DNA from: Actinomycetes bacterium
Lineage (GTDB): Bacteria > Actinomycetota > Actinomycetes > Propionibacteriales > Propionibacteriaceae
Direction: 5' to 3'
NCBI GenBank assembly: GCA_023393755.1
Contig: JAEXCA010000062.1
Span: forward strand, 1-21,482
DNA length: 21,482 nucleotides
Within the stretch, counting starts at the first letter, position 1, and every line of letters starts with the position of its first letter. Shown here piece after piece: positions 7,364-14,611 of this stretch. The position numbers were made by a program, and so were the translations under genes. The notes under the pieces were generated by a model. The model made no database searches. It saw only the letters and a list, made by a program, of their open reading frames with translations, and was not told the DNA's origin.

Positions 7364-8142
7364 TCAGGATTCGCCCGGTCTTGCCGGCGCCCCGCGCGTC
7401 TTCCGGCCCGCTGTGACGAATACGCACACGGTGAGGGCAAGAGTGGTGATGGCCATGGACATCGGATCGTAGGACGAGCCGTAGTAGGGGAGGAGGGTGA
7501 AGGCGGTGTTGTACGTGGCGTGGAGGGCGATGGTGGCGAAGACGCTGTAGTTGGTCAGGAGGTAGATCTTGGTGAGCAGCACGCGGTAGATGACCGTGAA
7601 GTGCATTGCCACGCGATCCAGCTGGGTGGGTTGTGGGTCTGGATGAAGGGGATGATGTGCCAGCTTGCCCAGGTCGTGCCGGTGATCAGTCCGACCTGCA
7701 CGGTTGCGCTGCCCTGTTCCAGCAGGGCGTCGGTCATGACTGCGGTCCAGCCGAGTTGTTCGCAGTACCCACTGACCCCGTAGATCAGCAACAGGGCTGG
7801 CACGCTGACCAGCGGGGTGGTGTCGGTGGGGTGCGGGTCACCGAACAGTGTGCTGACCGCGTAGGACGCAGCGACGGCGAGCGGCATCAGCACGAAGATC
7901 CCGACCCGCCAGACGGGTTTGTCGACGCGGGCGAGGTCGAGGCCGCGAGCGAGGAGCGCAGGGACGGACCCTCGACCGCTCCGTGTGGCGATGGTGGCCG
8001 CCAGCAGGACCGACACGAATTGCAGAGCGCTCAGTGGTAGCCGGATCGGGATGATGGCGGTGGCGTCCAGGAACCGTGCGGCGATCCACCGTGGTGCTGA
8101 GAGCAGGAACACCAGAGCCAGGAAGCTCGAAAGCCTGGGCAT
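7364..8142 (-). pseudogene. CPBP family membrane protein, frameshifted
   Basis: Two minus-strand frames together make a CPBP-family membrane protein of about 258 residues. The N-terminal frame begins MPRLSSFLALVFLLS at 8142 and contains GYCEQLGWTAVM and WASWHIIPF. Near 7606-7609 the frame is lost by an apparent 1-nt deletion (AWQ must join MHFTVIYR), and the second frame carries IALHATYNTAF and ends at 7364. The usual EE..(W)R motif is degenerate: Glu-Gln replaces Glu-Glu and Thr stands where Arg is expected, so even a repaired protein may lack protease activity. It lies 5 nt after the flavodoxin stop, as the third gene of a minus-strand operon. A sequencing error could explain the shift. Confidence 0.7.
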
Positions 8143-8147
8143 CTGGC

Positions 8148-8648
8148 TCAGGTGGTCGGTGCGTTTCGCTGGCCGGCCGCAAGGCTTTCGCCCCATGCCC
8201 GGGCGCGCTCGGTCTCGCCGTCGACCGGCGGGCCTTCCCGGCCGGCGACCACGAAGCTGGGGCCCCGCTCGGCCGCCCATCCTCGTCGCCGGGCGAGCTT
8301 GTGGGCCGCGCGGGCCGCGGATCCGGAGAATCGGCCGGCCATGACGGTGTCGATGGTGACCAGGCGGGTGGCGGGGTTGGCGATGGAGCGATCGAGCCAC
8401 TCCCGCAGGCCCGGGTTCGTCCCGCCAGCCGTCGGCACGCCCGCCTGAGCCCGGCTTGCGGCGCTGGGCAGTCCGAGGTTGTGGGTCGGGGCGGCGAGCA
8501 GCACGAGGTCGTGGGACGGGTCGCGCGGAGCGCCCCCGGCAGGGGTGACCTCGACGTCGGCGCCCGCTTCGCGGAGGCCTTCGGCGACGGCCTCGGCGAT
8601 CTGTCGGGTGTTGCCGAAGCAGGATTCCACAACGATGAGGGTTCGCAT
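8148..8648 (-). CDS. flavodoxin-family protein
   Basis: A 166-residue protein starting MRTLIVVESCFGNTRQIAEAVAEGL. The ESCFGNTRQ loop (residues 8-16) corresponds to the FMN phosphate-binding loop of flavodoxins, and LLAAPTHNLGLPS (50-62) to the second FMN loop. Its role would be one-electron transfer or a menaquinone/quinone-type flavoenzyme function in the cytoplasm; the partner is unknown. It sits between a DUF2231-like membrane gene (13-nt gap) and the broken CPBP gene (5-nt gap) and is probably co-transcribed with them, opposite a TetR gene. AAAGG lies 11 nt before the ATG. The fold call is good; the function is open. Confidence 0.85.
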   Translation of the reverse strand: MRTLIVVESCFGNTRQIAEAVAEGLREAGADVEVTPAGGAPRDPSHDLVLLAAPTHNLGLPSAASRAQAGVPTAGGTNPGLREWLDRSIANPATRLVTIDTVMAGRFSGSAARAAHKLARRRGWAAERGPSFVVAGREGPPVDGETERARAWGESLAAGQRNAPTT

Positions 8649-8661
8649 TGCCCGTGACCTT

Positions 8662-9129
8662 TCAGGAGACGTGGGGCTGTTGGGCCCACACGGCGGCGAT
8701 GGCCTGGGCCAGGACGAGGCCGGTCGCGATGATGGTCGCGAGAGCCGCCACCGCGAGGACGCCGGCGGCGACGCGTCCGGCTCGGTCGGGCGTTCGGCCC
8801 GGTGAGAGCAGCCGCCACACGAATGCCGCCACCAGTGCGGCGAGCCCGACGACGGTCAGGCTGAGCAGACCGGAGCCGTGGGCGTGGGCGAACACCGGGC
8901 GAGGCAGCGCCGTGGCGGAGCGCTTCGCGGCGGCGTCGAGCGAGTGGTAGAGCGAGCTTCCGCTCACCTCTGCCGAGATCACGGTCGTGAGGGCCGCGGC
9001 CGTCGCGACCAGGAGTGGCCAACGCAGCCTTCCCCGTGCGTCGGGCCAGATCGCGTACGCCAGAGCGAGTAGTGCGCTGATGGGGGCCAGGATCACCGCG
9101 ATGTGGGCGACCACGACATGGATCGGCAT
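8662..9129 (-). CDS. four-helix membrane protein, DUF2231-like
   Basis: A 155-residue protein with four hydrophobic segments at about 4-27, 36-57, 88-109 and 121-147. The start MPIHVVVAHIAVILAPISALLALAY resembles the N-terminus of DUF2231 membrane proteins, which begin with a 'P.H...VH.P' type motif. Conserved histidines (His4, His9, and HAHGSG near 82-87) leave haem or metal binding possible, but this is inference. The start ATG (9127-9129) has a strong GAGGAG 5 nt upstream. It is the first gene of the operon and is divergent from TetR1 across 55 bp. Confidence 0.72.
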   Translation of the reverse strand: MPIHVVVAHIAVILAPISALLALAYAIWPDARGRLRWPLLVATAAALTTVISAEVSGSSLYHSLDAAAKRSATALPRPVFAHAHGSGLLSLTVVGLAALVAAFVWRLLSPGRTPDRAGRVAAGVLAVAALATIIATGLVLAQAIAAVWAQQPHVS

Positions 9130-9140
9130 CCGAACTCCTC

Positions 9141-9160
9141 CGTATGATACTTGGGATACG
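9141..9160. promoter_or_regulatory. candidate operator/promoter between TetR1 and the DUF2231-flavodoxin operon
   Basis: In the 55-bp divergent gap, CGTAT (9141-9145) and ATACG (9156-9160) form outer half-sites. GTATGATAC (9142-9150) is a small palindrome that provides a -10-like TATGAT on the plus strand and TATCAT on the minus strand. A site here could control both directions. The symmetry is short, so the call is tentative. Confidence 0.35.
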
Positions 9161-9184
9161 ATGTCTCAATGTAGGATGTCGAGC

Positions 9185-10063
9185 ATGACGGGCGCCAGTG
9201 CGGAGAGCCGAACTCAGGGTCCGACCGGGGTTGCCCGCAGGCGCCAGCGGATCAGCGATGTCGACACCGAGCATCGGATGATCCGGGCCGCGATCGGGCT
9301 CGTGAGCGAGCAGGGCCTCACTGTGAGTCTGGACCACCTCAGCCTGGAGGAGGTGATTGCGCGAGCCGACGTCTCGCGAAGCTCGGCGTATCGACGCTGG
9401 CCTTACAAGGACCTGTTCCTGGCCGATCTCCTCGTCGCGCTCGCGCGGGCTACGGACCTTTCGGCCGAACCGCCCGGGTTGGTCGAGGAACTGCTCGCGC
9501 TGATTGAGACCGCCGACCTGACCTCTGCCCAGGCTCGCCGGGACCTGCTCGTCGAGGGGCTCCGGCTCTCATCGACCGCGGAGTTCGAGCGTATGTCCAC
9601 CTCGCCCCGCTGGCAGACCTATCTGGCACTTTCGGCGACCGTCACCGGCTTGCCGGCGGGCGGAGTCCGCGACGCCGCCGCCGCGGCGATCCTGGACGCG
9701 GAACGACGCTTCGCCGCCCGCCGCGCACACGTCTACGGAAACCTCGCGACCATGATCGGCTACCGCCCCCGAGGCAACCTCGATCCCGAGACCAGCTTCG
9801 AACTGATGGCATCCGCCACGGGCGCGATCATGACCGGCTACATCGTCCGCAGCCTGGCCAATCCGCAGATCGCCACCACGACACGGCACCTGGCCGGATT
9901 CGGCAGCACCGAAGTCCGCGACTGGACCGCACCCGGTTACGGGCTCACCGCGATCGTCGACGCCTTCCTCGAACCCGACCCCGACGCGGCCTGGACGCCC
10001 AACGCCATCGCACAGCGACGCCAATTGTGGGAGCAGACGGCCGCGTCGCTGTACGAGCGATGA
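9185..10063 (+). CDS. TetR/AcrR-like transcriptional regulator (TetR1)
   Basis: A 292-residue regulator. The N-terminal DNA-binding part includes MIRAAIGLVSEQG, then LSLEEVIARADVSRSSAYRRWPYKDLF, which fits the TetR helix-turn-helix ('..IA..AGVS...(L)YR.F..K..L') with Arg-Trp replacing the usual His-Phe. The C-terminal ligand domain is longer than usual (a typical TetR protein is 190-220 residues). The start is ATG 9185; ATG 9176 in the same frame is an alternative. It is divergent from the DUF2231/flavodoxin/CPBP operon, the classic arrangement for a repressor of the neighbouring genes, and 56 nt upstream of the DUF4440-like gene on the same strand. The ligand is unknown. Confidence 0.87.
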   Translation: MTGASAESRTQGPTGVARRRQRISDVDTEHRMIRAAIGLVSEQGLTVSLDHLSLEEVIARADVSRSSAYRRWPYKDLFLADLLVALARATDLSAEPPGLVEELLALIETADLTSAQARRDLLVEGLRLSSTAEFERMSTSPRWQTYLALSATVTGLPAGGVRDAAAAAILDAERRFAARRAHVYGNLATMIGYRPRGNLDPETSFELMASATGAIMTGYIVRSLANPQIATTTRHLAGFGSTEVRDWTAPGYGLTAIVDAFLEPDPDAAWTPNAIAQRRQLWEQTAASLYER

Positions 10064-10119
10064 CCCGGATCGGTCCCCGGCGTGGAGCTCGAAGCTGTGT
10101 CGGGGTTAGGTTTGCCGAC

Positions 10120-10488
10120 ATGGGGGAGCCGGGTGATCGTTTCCGGATCGTCGAGGATGCCGAGCTGGCTTTGCTTGCCAACGACACTCGGCAGGATCCG
10201 GACGCAGTTGACAGGATGCTGCACCGCGACTTCGTTGAGATCGGGCGTTCGGGGAGGTTGTGGAGGCGAGCGGATACGCTTTCTTCGCTGAGGTCGGAGG
10301 ACGCCCGCGAATCTCCGGTGGTTGACGAATGGCGCTTCGAGGAGATCTCTGCCGACCTCATTCTGGTGACCTACCGACTCAGGACGAGCGCCGGACAGAG
10401 CAGGCACTCCTCGATCTGGGACCTCGCAGCGCGCCCGCCCCAGATCAGGTTCCACCAAGGGACCGTCATTCCCCCGCCAACTCCCTGA
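10120..10488 (+). CDS. DUF4440 / SnoaL-like (NTF2-fold) protein
   Basis: A 122-residue protein that begins MGEPGDRFRIVEDAELALL and includes DPDAVDRMLHRDFVEIGRSGRLW (around 27-49) and a C-terminal RFHQGTVIPPP. The 'ML..DFVEIG.SG..W' and 'FHQGT' words fit the DUF4440 branch of NTF2-like small proteins, which are ligand-binding or isomerase-like in the cytoplasm; no specific activity can be assigned. It follows TetR1 by 56 nt on the same strand and may be co-transcribed. The stop codon lies in a 12-bp palindrome (CCCTGATCAGGG, 10483-10494). No strong ribosome site is seen before the ATG. Confidence 0.75.
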   Translation: MGEPGDRFRIVEDAELALLANDTRQDPDAVDRMLHRDFVEIGRSGRLWRRADTLSSLRSEDARESPVVDEWRFEEISADLILVTYRLRTSAGQSRHSSIWDLAARPPQIRFHQGTVIPPPTP

Positions 10489-11204
10489 TCAGGGGGCTCG
10501 GGGACGCCGTCTTGAGCTCGTCCCCCGCGCAGGGTGTACTCGCCTGCTGGGTGGCGGCGGCTGGAGAGGTCGCCGGTGTCGGCGGCAGTCGAAAACGAGG
10601 CCACTGCGACGGCGTTTCGGCCTCAGATTCGGTCGTCGCCCACAGCCGGTGTGTCGAGGGACTTCGGTCCTGGAGCTGTTCGGAGGGGGTGGTGTGGCGT
10701 GGTGCGCTGGTCGGGGATTCGTGGAGAGCGCGTGAAGCCCGCCCCGCGAGAGGTTGGGGGCTTGTCGCGGCGGGCTTGAAGAGGTTCCGCGCAGAACTGG
10801 GGGGCCGGGGGAGGCCATGCGCTGAGACCTGCTTTCAGCGTAGGCTTTCGAGCCGATTTCTTGGAGTTCGCCGCGGGCTGAGGCGGCATTTGTTCTTAGC
10901 CTGGCCGCGCGGGAATTGCCGAACGCGTGGGTTTGGCGGTTCGGGCTCTTTCCGCACGAGGGTATTCCCGGCCCGAGGCCGACCAGGTACCGCTGGGCCG
11001 GAATCGATGTGCACGGCGACGTCACGGAATCCGAACCGCTAATGGTCCGACTTCGCGCTCGAGTGATTGGCTGGCGGGCGCCATTGTGTCTCGGCCGGTC
11101 GTGTGCTCGTGGGCTCGGGGTGTGGCCGCGTCGGGCGTGTGCCGCGCAGCAGCACGCAGGCGTGGACCTTCCGGTGCGACTGTGTCGGTTCGTCGTGGGG
11201 CGGG
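10489..11204. other. 716-bp stretch without a recognisable gene
   Basis: Open frames on both strands here translate to low-complexity Arg/Pro/Ser/Gly-rich sequence with no family resemblance and no good ribosome sites. The stretch contains one large hairpin (10735-10777). It lies between the DUF4440-like gene and the end of the dehydrogenase gene and may be the scar of deleted DNA. Confidence 0.5.
10735..10777. repeat. imperfect hairpin in the non-coding stretch
   Basis: AAGCCCGCCCCGCGA (10735-10749) and TCGCGGCGGGCTT (10765-10777) pair over 13 positions with a 2-nt bulge and a 15-nt loop. No U-run follows. It could be a structured RNA element, a replication or transfer-origin remnant, or a terminator. 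Confidence 0.4.
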
Positions 11205-11918
11205 TCAGGTTTCGGGGATGTCGATTTCGGCGTTGCCGCTGGTGATGATGGTGGCGATGGCTTGGGCGACGGCGGACGCGGGGACGACGTGGGGCAGGAG
11301 GGGGCCGTCCGGGGCGTGGCGGAGGTGGTCGGGTTCGGGGCTTGGGGTGTTCTGGCCGAAGTTGGTGTCGGCGATGCCGGGTTTGACGATGCTGACGGCG
11401 ATGTTGTCGTTGGCGAGTTCGTCGCGGGCTGTGAGGGCCAGGGTGTTCAGGGCGGCCTTGGTGGAGGCGTAGCCGGCGATGTAGGGGATGTGTTTGGTGG
11501 AGGCCTGGGAGCTGATGTTGATGATCTGTCCACCGCCCTGGTTTCGCATGTGGGGGATGACCAGCTGCATGAGGCGCAGTGGCGCGACCAGGTTGAGTTC
11601 CAGGAGCGCGGTGTACTCGGCGAGGTCGATGTGTTCGACGGGTTTGGCCATCGCGCGCCCGGCGTTGTTGATCAGGACGTCGATGCGTCCGAACCGTGCG
11701 ATGGCTTCCTCGACCAGGTGGGCGGCCTGGTCGGGGTTGGTGATGTCGGTCGGTATCGGGACCGCGCCGGGTAGCTGTTGTTCGAGTTCATGCAAGGTAT
11801 CCGCGCCGCGGGCGGCGAGCACGAGTCGGGCACCGAGTCCGGCGAGGTGGTGGGCGGTGGCCAGGCCTATGCCTGAGCTGGCACCGGTGATCAGGATGAC
11901 CTTGTTCTGGATGGTCAT
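11205..11918 (-). CDS. short-chain dehydrogenase/reductase (SDR, classical)
   Basis: A complete 237-residue classical SDR. The cofactor loop TGASSGIG is at 11-18, the structural motif NNAG at 84-87, the catalytic serine at 136-137 (NISSQAS), and Tyr150 with Lys154 in YASTK. An Arg after the second strand (LAARGAD) favours NADPH. It would oxidise or reduce a small alcohol or ketone in the cytoplasm; the substrate is unknown. The ATG at 11916-11918 is preceded by AAAGGA. It follows TetR2 by 35 nt on the same strand, so the two form a regulator-enzyme operon read from the operator at 12563-12594. Confidence 0.93.
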   Translation of the reverse strand: MTIQNKVILITGASSGIGLATAHHLAGLGARLVLAARGADTLHELEQQLPGAVPIPTDITNPDQAAHLVEEAIARFGRIDVLINNAGRAMAKPVEHIDLAEYTALLELNLVAPLRLMQLVIPHMRNQGGGQIINISSQASTKHIPYIAGYASTKAALNTLALTARDELANDNIAVSIVKPGIADTNFGQNTPSPEPDHLRHAPDGPLLPHVVPASAVAQAIATIITSGNAEIDIPET

Positions 11919-11953
11919 GGCGTTCCTTTCGTCTTCGGCGGGGCGGGTGGGTG

Positions 11954-12544
11954 CTACTCGGGTCTGGTGAGGCCGTGGAGGATGAGGGTGAGCACGGCGT
12001 CGAGGTCGGCGGTCGTGGTGGCCGGGTCGGCCCACTCGCGGGAGAGGGCCGGGTGGTGGAAGCGGGCGGTGGCCTGGAGTACGGCTCGCCCGAGGACGGC
12101 CGGATCCCCGTCGGTGAACTCCCCGGCGGCGATGCCGTCGGCCACGATCCGGGCGGCCTGGTCGGCCAGGTGATCGACGTGGACCGCCGCGACCTCGCGG
12201 GAGCCGGTCGCGATCTGGTGAAAGGTTTCGAAGAGTTCGGGCTCGTCGCGGGCGATCGCCTGTTTCGTGGCGGCCAGCAGCGCCACCCAGTCGCGTAGTC
12301 GCCTCGAGGCCGGGCCTGGCCGGGTCACGACATCCTCCAATGGTGCGGAGACCCGCTCCAACCACCGCGCGGTGACGGCCTCGCGCAGGGCAGCCTTGCT
12401 GGGGAAGTGCCGGTAGACGCTGCCGTGGCTGACCTCGAGCGCACGCGCGACATCGACCACAGAGGTCTTCGCCGGACCGAAGCGCCGCAACGCCGCCTCG
12501 GCAGCATCCAAGATCGCCTCGGACGTCAACGGCTCGGTGCTCAT
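11954..12544 (-). CDS. TetR/AcrR family transcriptional regulator (TetR2)
   Basis: A 196-residue TetR protein of typical length. The HTH is ILDAAEAALRRFG, then TSVVDVARALEVSHGSVYRHFPSKAALREAV (about 27-57), a textbook 'VA..(L)GVS.G..YRHF..K..L' motif. The remaining helices form the ligand domain. The frame extends upstream to 12583, but that start would lie inside the palindromic operator. ATG 12544 is preferred: a -35 TTGACA (minus strand, 12580-12575), 17 nt, and CAGGAT (12557-12552) would place the transcription start at or beside this ATG, suggesting a leaderless mRNA. It probably represses its own operon with the SDR gene. Confidence 0.92.
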   Translation of the reverse strand: MSTEPLTSEAILDAAEAALRRFGPAKTSVVDVARALEVSHGSVYRHFPSKAALREAVTARWLERVSAPLEDVVTRPGPASRRLRDWVALLAATKQAIARDEPELFETFHQIATGSREVAAVHVDHLADQAARIVADGIAAGEFTDGDPAVLGRAVLQATARFHHPALSREWADPATTTADLDAVLTLILHGLTRPE

Positions 12545-12562
12545 GACACCCATCCTGACGGG

Positions 12563-12594
12563 TTGACTGACAAATGTCAACATCTGTCAGTCAA
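12563..12594. promoter_or_regulatory. TetR2 operator: 10-bp perfect inverted repeat over a -35 box
   Basis: TTGACTGACA (12563-12572) and TGTCAGTCAA (12585-12594) are perfect reverse complements around 12 nt. A nested TGACA-AA-TGTCA lies at 12568-12579. On the minus strand TTGACA (12580-12575) sits in the centre, so a bound repressor would cover the -35 of the TetR2-SDR operon. Confidence 0.68.
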
Positions 12595-12761
12595 TATTCC
12601 GATCGGACCAGCTTCGATGAGTGTGGGTTGCGCGTGCGGTCGCCGGTACGGATCACCGGGGATGTCGCGGCGGTGGGCGGTCGGGGATTTCGCGCGATCC
12701 AGCGTGGCCGCCGGCGGCGAGCGAGTGCTGTCGACGGTCGGCCCGGTCGCGGGGCGGCTGG

Positions 12762-13439
12762 TTACCGGACGATGCGGAGGTTGAACGCTGCGGTGCCGAG
12801 CGCGCCCATCAGGCGCAGCCACAGGGGTAGCCACATCTCGGTGCCGCGGGCGGTCTCGATCCCGCCGAGGTCGATCACGTCGGTGTGGCCGAAGCTGTGC
12901 AGCAGGCTGGTCACGATGGTCTTGGCGTCGGGGTTGTCGCCGGAGACGAACACGGTGGTGGGCTCGGGAAGGCTGGCGGGATGGGCCATCAGGTTGGCGT
13001 TCAGAGTGTTCAAGGTCTTGACCACCCGGACGTTGGGGAACCGGCGCTGCAGCTGCTCGCCGAGGGAGTCGGTGTCCTTCACGAACAGGGTCGGTGGCAT
13101 GCCGTGGCTGAAGTCGAGGGGGTTGGAGATGTCGATCAGGACCTTGCCGGCCAGGTTCTCCTCGCCCGCCTGTGAGAGCACCTCGAGCGCGGCGGCTCCG
13201 TTGGTGGCGTTGACGACCAGTTCGGCACCGAGCGCCGCGTCCGCGAACGACAACACCGCGACATCCGGATGGGCCGACGCCCAGGCGCTGAACGGCTGGT
13301 TGCCCATCTGGTCGACCTCGGAACGGGCGAGGGTCGTCTGCGGGTCGCGTGTGCCCACCGTGACCTCGTGTCCGAGTTCGGACAGTCGAGCCGCGATGGT
13401 TCGTCCAACCGTCCCGGTACCGAGTACGGCGATGCGCAT
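12762..13439 (-). CDS. NAD(P)-binding oxidoreductase, F420-dependent NADP reductase-like
   Basis: A 225-residue protein starting MRIAVLGTGTVGRTIAARLSELG, an N-terminal Rossmann dinucleotide site with GTGTVG (8-13) and TVGTRDP after the second strand. Then come VVNATNGAAALEVL and LIDISNPLDF, as in the NADP oxidoreductase coenzyme F420-dependent family (the Npd/Fno-like fold). Whether it uses F420 cannot be told; many actinobacterial relatives of this size act on NADPH with an unknown partner. The ATG at 13437-13439 has an excellent site (GGGAGGAG, 5 nt spacing). Upstream are two palindromic operators and then the TetR3 gene in the same direction, so TetR3 probably controls it. Confidence 0.87.
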   Translation of the reverse strand: MRIAVLGTGTVGRTIAARLSELGHEVTVGTRDPQTTLARSEVDQMGNQPFSAWASAHPDVAVLSFADAALGAELVVNATNGAAALEVLSQAGEENLAGKVLIDISNPLDFSHGMPPTLFVKDTDSLGEQLQRRFPNVRVVKTLNTLNANLMAHPASLPEPTTVFVSGDNPDAKTIVTSLLHSFGHTDVIDLGGIETARGTEMWLPLWLRLMGALGTAAFNLRIVR

Positions 13440-13456
13440 GGCTGCTCCTCCCTTTG

Positions 13457-13509
13457 GTAGACAGATCTGTCTACTGCTGTGTGAAGACCATACCAGACAG
13501 ATCTGTCTG
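13457..13509. promoter_or_regulatory. twin palindromic operators upstream of the F420-reductase-like gene
   Basis: GTAGACAGATCTGTCTAC (13457-13474) and CAGACAGATCTGTCTG (13494-13509) are perfect palindromes sharing the 14-bp core AGACAGATCTGTCT, with centres 36 bp apart. They lie 18 and 55 bp upstream of the ATG at 13439, on either side of a possible -10 (TATGGT on the minus strand). Such paired identical sites are typical of TetR-family binding, and TetR3 is the adjacent candidate. Confidence 0.72.
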
Positions 13510-13621
13510 CCACCAGCTGTCGCCGCCGTCTCCACCATGGCGCTGGCGGCCCCGGATCACGGGCACGCCTCGGCGCCATGCCGCGGGAGGCCGGGGACGG
13601 TGGCGCGCCGGGCTTGCCGTG

Positions 13622-14212
13622 CTACACGGCGTCTGGCCGGGACAGGCTCGCCTCGACCAGGGCGCGGGCCGCGCGCCGGGCGACCGCTGGCGCGTCTGGA
13701 CGCCCATCGATCGAGCCGCTCGCCAACCCTCCGTCCAGAACGAGAGTGAGCGCTCGAGCCAGCCCCTCCGGATCCGTTGCGCCGCCGGCGGCGGCGAGAT
13801 CCCTCACCCAGCCGCGGACGGCGTCCTTGTGTGCGATCGTGCGCTCGTGGATCCTCGAGCCGGGCTCGGACTCGGCCGCGGCGTTGATGAACCCGCACCC
13901 CCGGTACCCGTCCCTGCGGCACGCGGTCTCGAGCGCATCGAACAACCCGACCAGCTGCTCGGCCGGGTCCGGACCGGCCGCGGCCGCCGCAGCCCTCAAC
14001 TGTCCCGTCCACACCTCATCGACCCGGTCCAGATAGGCCAGCACCAGGTCGTCTTTGGCCGGGAAATGCGCATACAGGGTCGCCTTCGCCACCCCCGACT
14101 CCGCGATCACGCGATCTACACCGACCGCCCGAATGCCATGGGCATAGAACAGTCCGAACGCGGTATCGAGGATCCGCTCTCGCGCGAACCCTCGCAAGGA
14201 CGAGACACCCAC
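13622..14212 (-). CDS. TetR/AcrR family transcriptional regulator (TetR3)
   Basis: A 196-residue TetR regulator. The DNA-binding domain covers about 8-57: RERILDTAFGLFYAHGIRAVGVDRVIAESGVAKATLYAHFPAKDDLV in short form, with the turn 'ESGVAKATLYAHF' matching the family. The C-terminal domain includes the CGF-INAAAE word seen in TetR_C-type ligand pockets (GCGFINAAAES near 105-115). The start appears to be GTG at 14210-14212 with only a weak ribosome site. It precedes the F420-reductase-like gene by 182 bp on the same strand with the twin operators between them, so it probably represses that gene. The sensed ligand is unknown. Confidence 0.9.
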   Translation of the reverse strand: MGVSSLRGFARERILDTAFGLFYAHGIRAVGVDRVIAESGVAKATLYAHFPAKDDLVLAYLDRVDEVWTGQLRAAAAAAGPDPAEQLVGLFDALETACRRDGYRGCGFINAAAESEPGSRIHERTIAHKDAVRGWVRDLAAAGGATDPEGLARALTLVLDGGLASGSIDGRPDAPAVARRAARALVEASLSRPDAV

Positions 14213-14311
14213 CCGGCTCAGGCTACCCGACAGACCGGTCCGTCAGGCAGGGTGACGGGTTCTTCGGAGGACTCTGGCACCGACAGCTGCAGGGACAGGC
14301 GATGGCATCCG

Positions 14312-14515
14312 ATGATGGAGTCCCCAGGTCGGACGACGACGCTCGAATTCTGGTCGGTTTCGACGGCGCTCCGCGTGGGGTTGGCGGTGGTCTTCTGCGT
14401 GGTGGCGGCGGGATTGCCTGCGGCAATGGTTGCGTTCGTCAGCCCGCGGTTCTTCACGTTGGTGGCCGGGGCTCTCGCCGGTGGGGCGGACGATCTCGGA
14501 GTACGTGCTGCTTGA
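14312..14515 (+). CDS. possible small hydrophobic protein
   Basis: A 67-codon frame begins at ATG 14312 (a second ATG follows directly). Its middle is strongly hydrophobic: LRVGLAVVFCVVAAGLPAAMV, then FFTLVAGALAGG, giving one or two membrane spans. The N-terminal part (ESPGRTTTLEFWSVS) looks protein-like, but no family is recognised, the ribosome site is weak, and the surrounding sequence is full of broken genes. It could be a genuine small membrane protein or a remnant. Confidence 0.25.
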   Translation: MMESPGRTTTLEFWSVSTALRVGLAVVFCVVAAGLPAAMVAFVSPRFFTLVAGALAGGADDLGVRAA

Positions 14516-14611
14516 TTGTGTCGCTCGCCTTGGGGCCGCGTTGCCGAGCTCCTTCCGCGTGCGCGCCGTCCACGGCATCCGAGAACGACTCTGGATACTG
14601 GTCACCATGGC

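Noticed and set aside
7838..9337. 499-codon minus-strand frame through the flavodoxin region and TetR1
   Set aside because: It overlaps four better supported genes in other frames and translates to Arg/Pro/Ser-rich sequence.
13457..13509. The two palindromes as a CRISPR-like repeat array
   Set aside because: There are only two copies, each palindromic with different flanks, and no Cas genes; they fit operators better.
12574..13749. 391-codon plus-strand frame opposite the F420-reductase-like gene
   Set aside because: It is antisense to a gene with an excellent ribosome site and Rossmann motif, and it runs through the palindromic operators.
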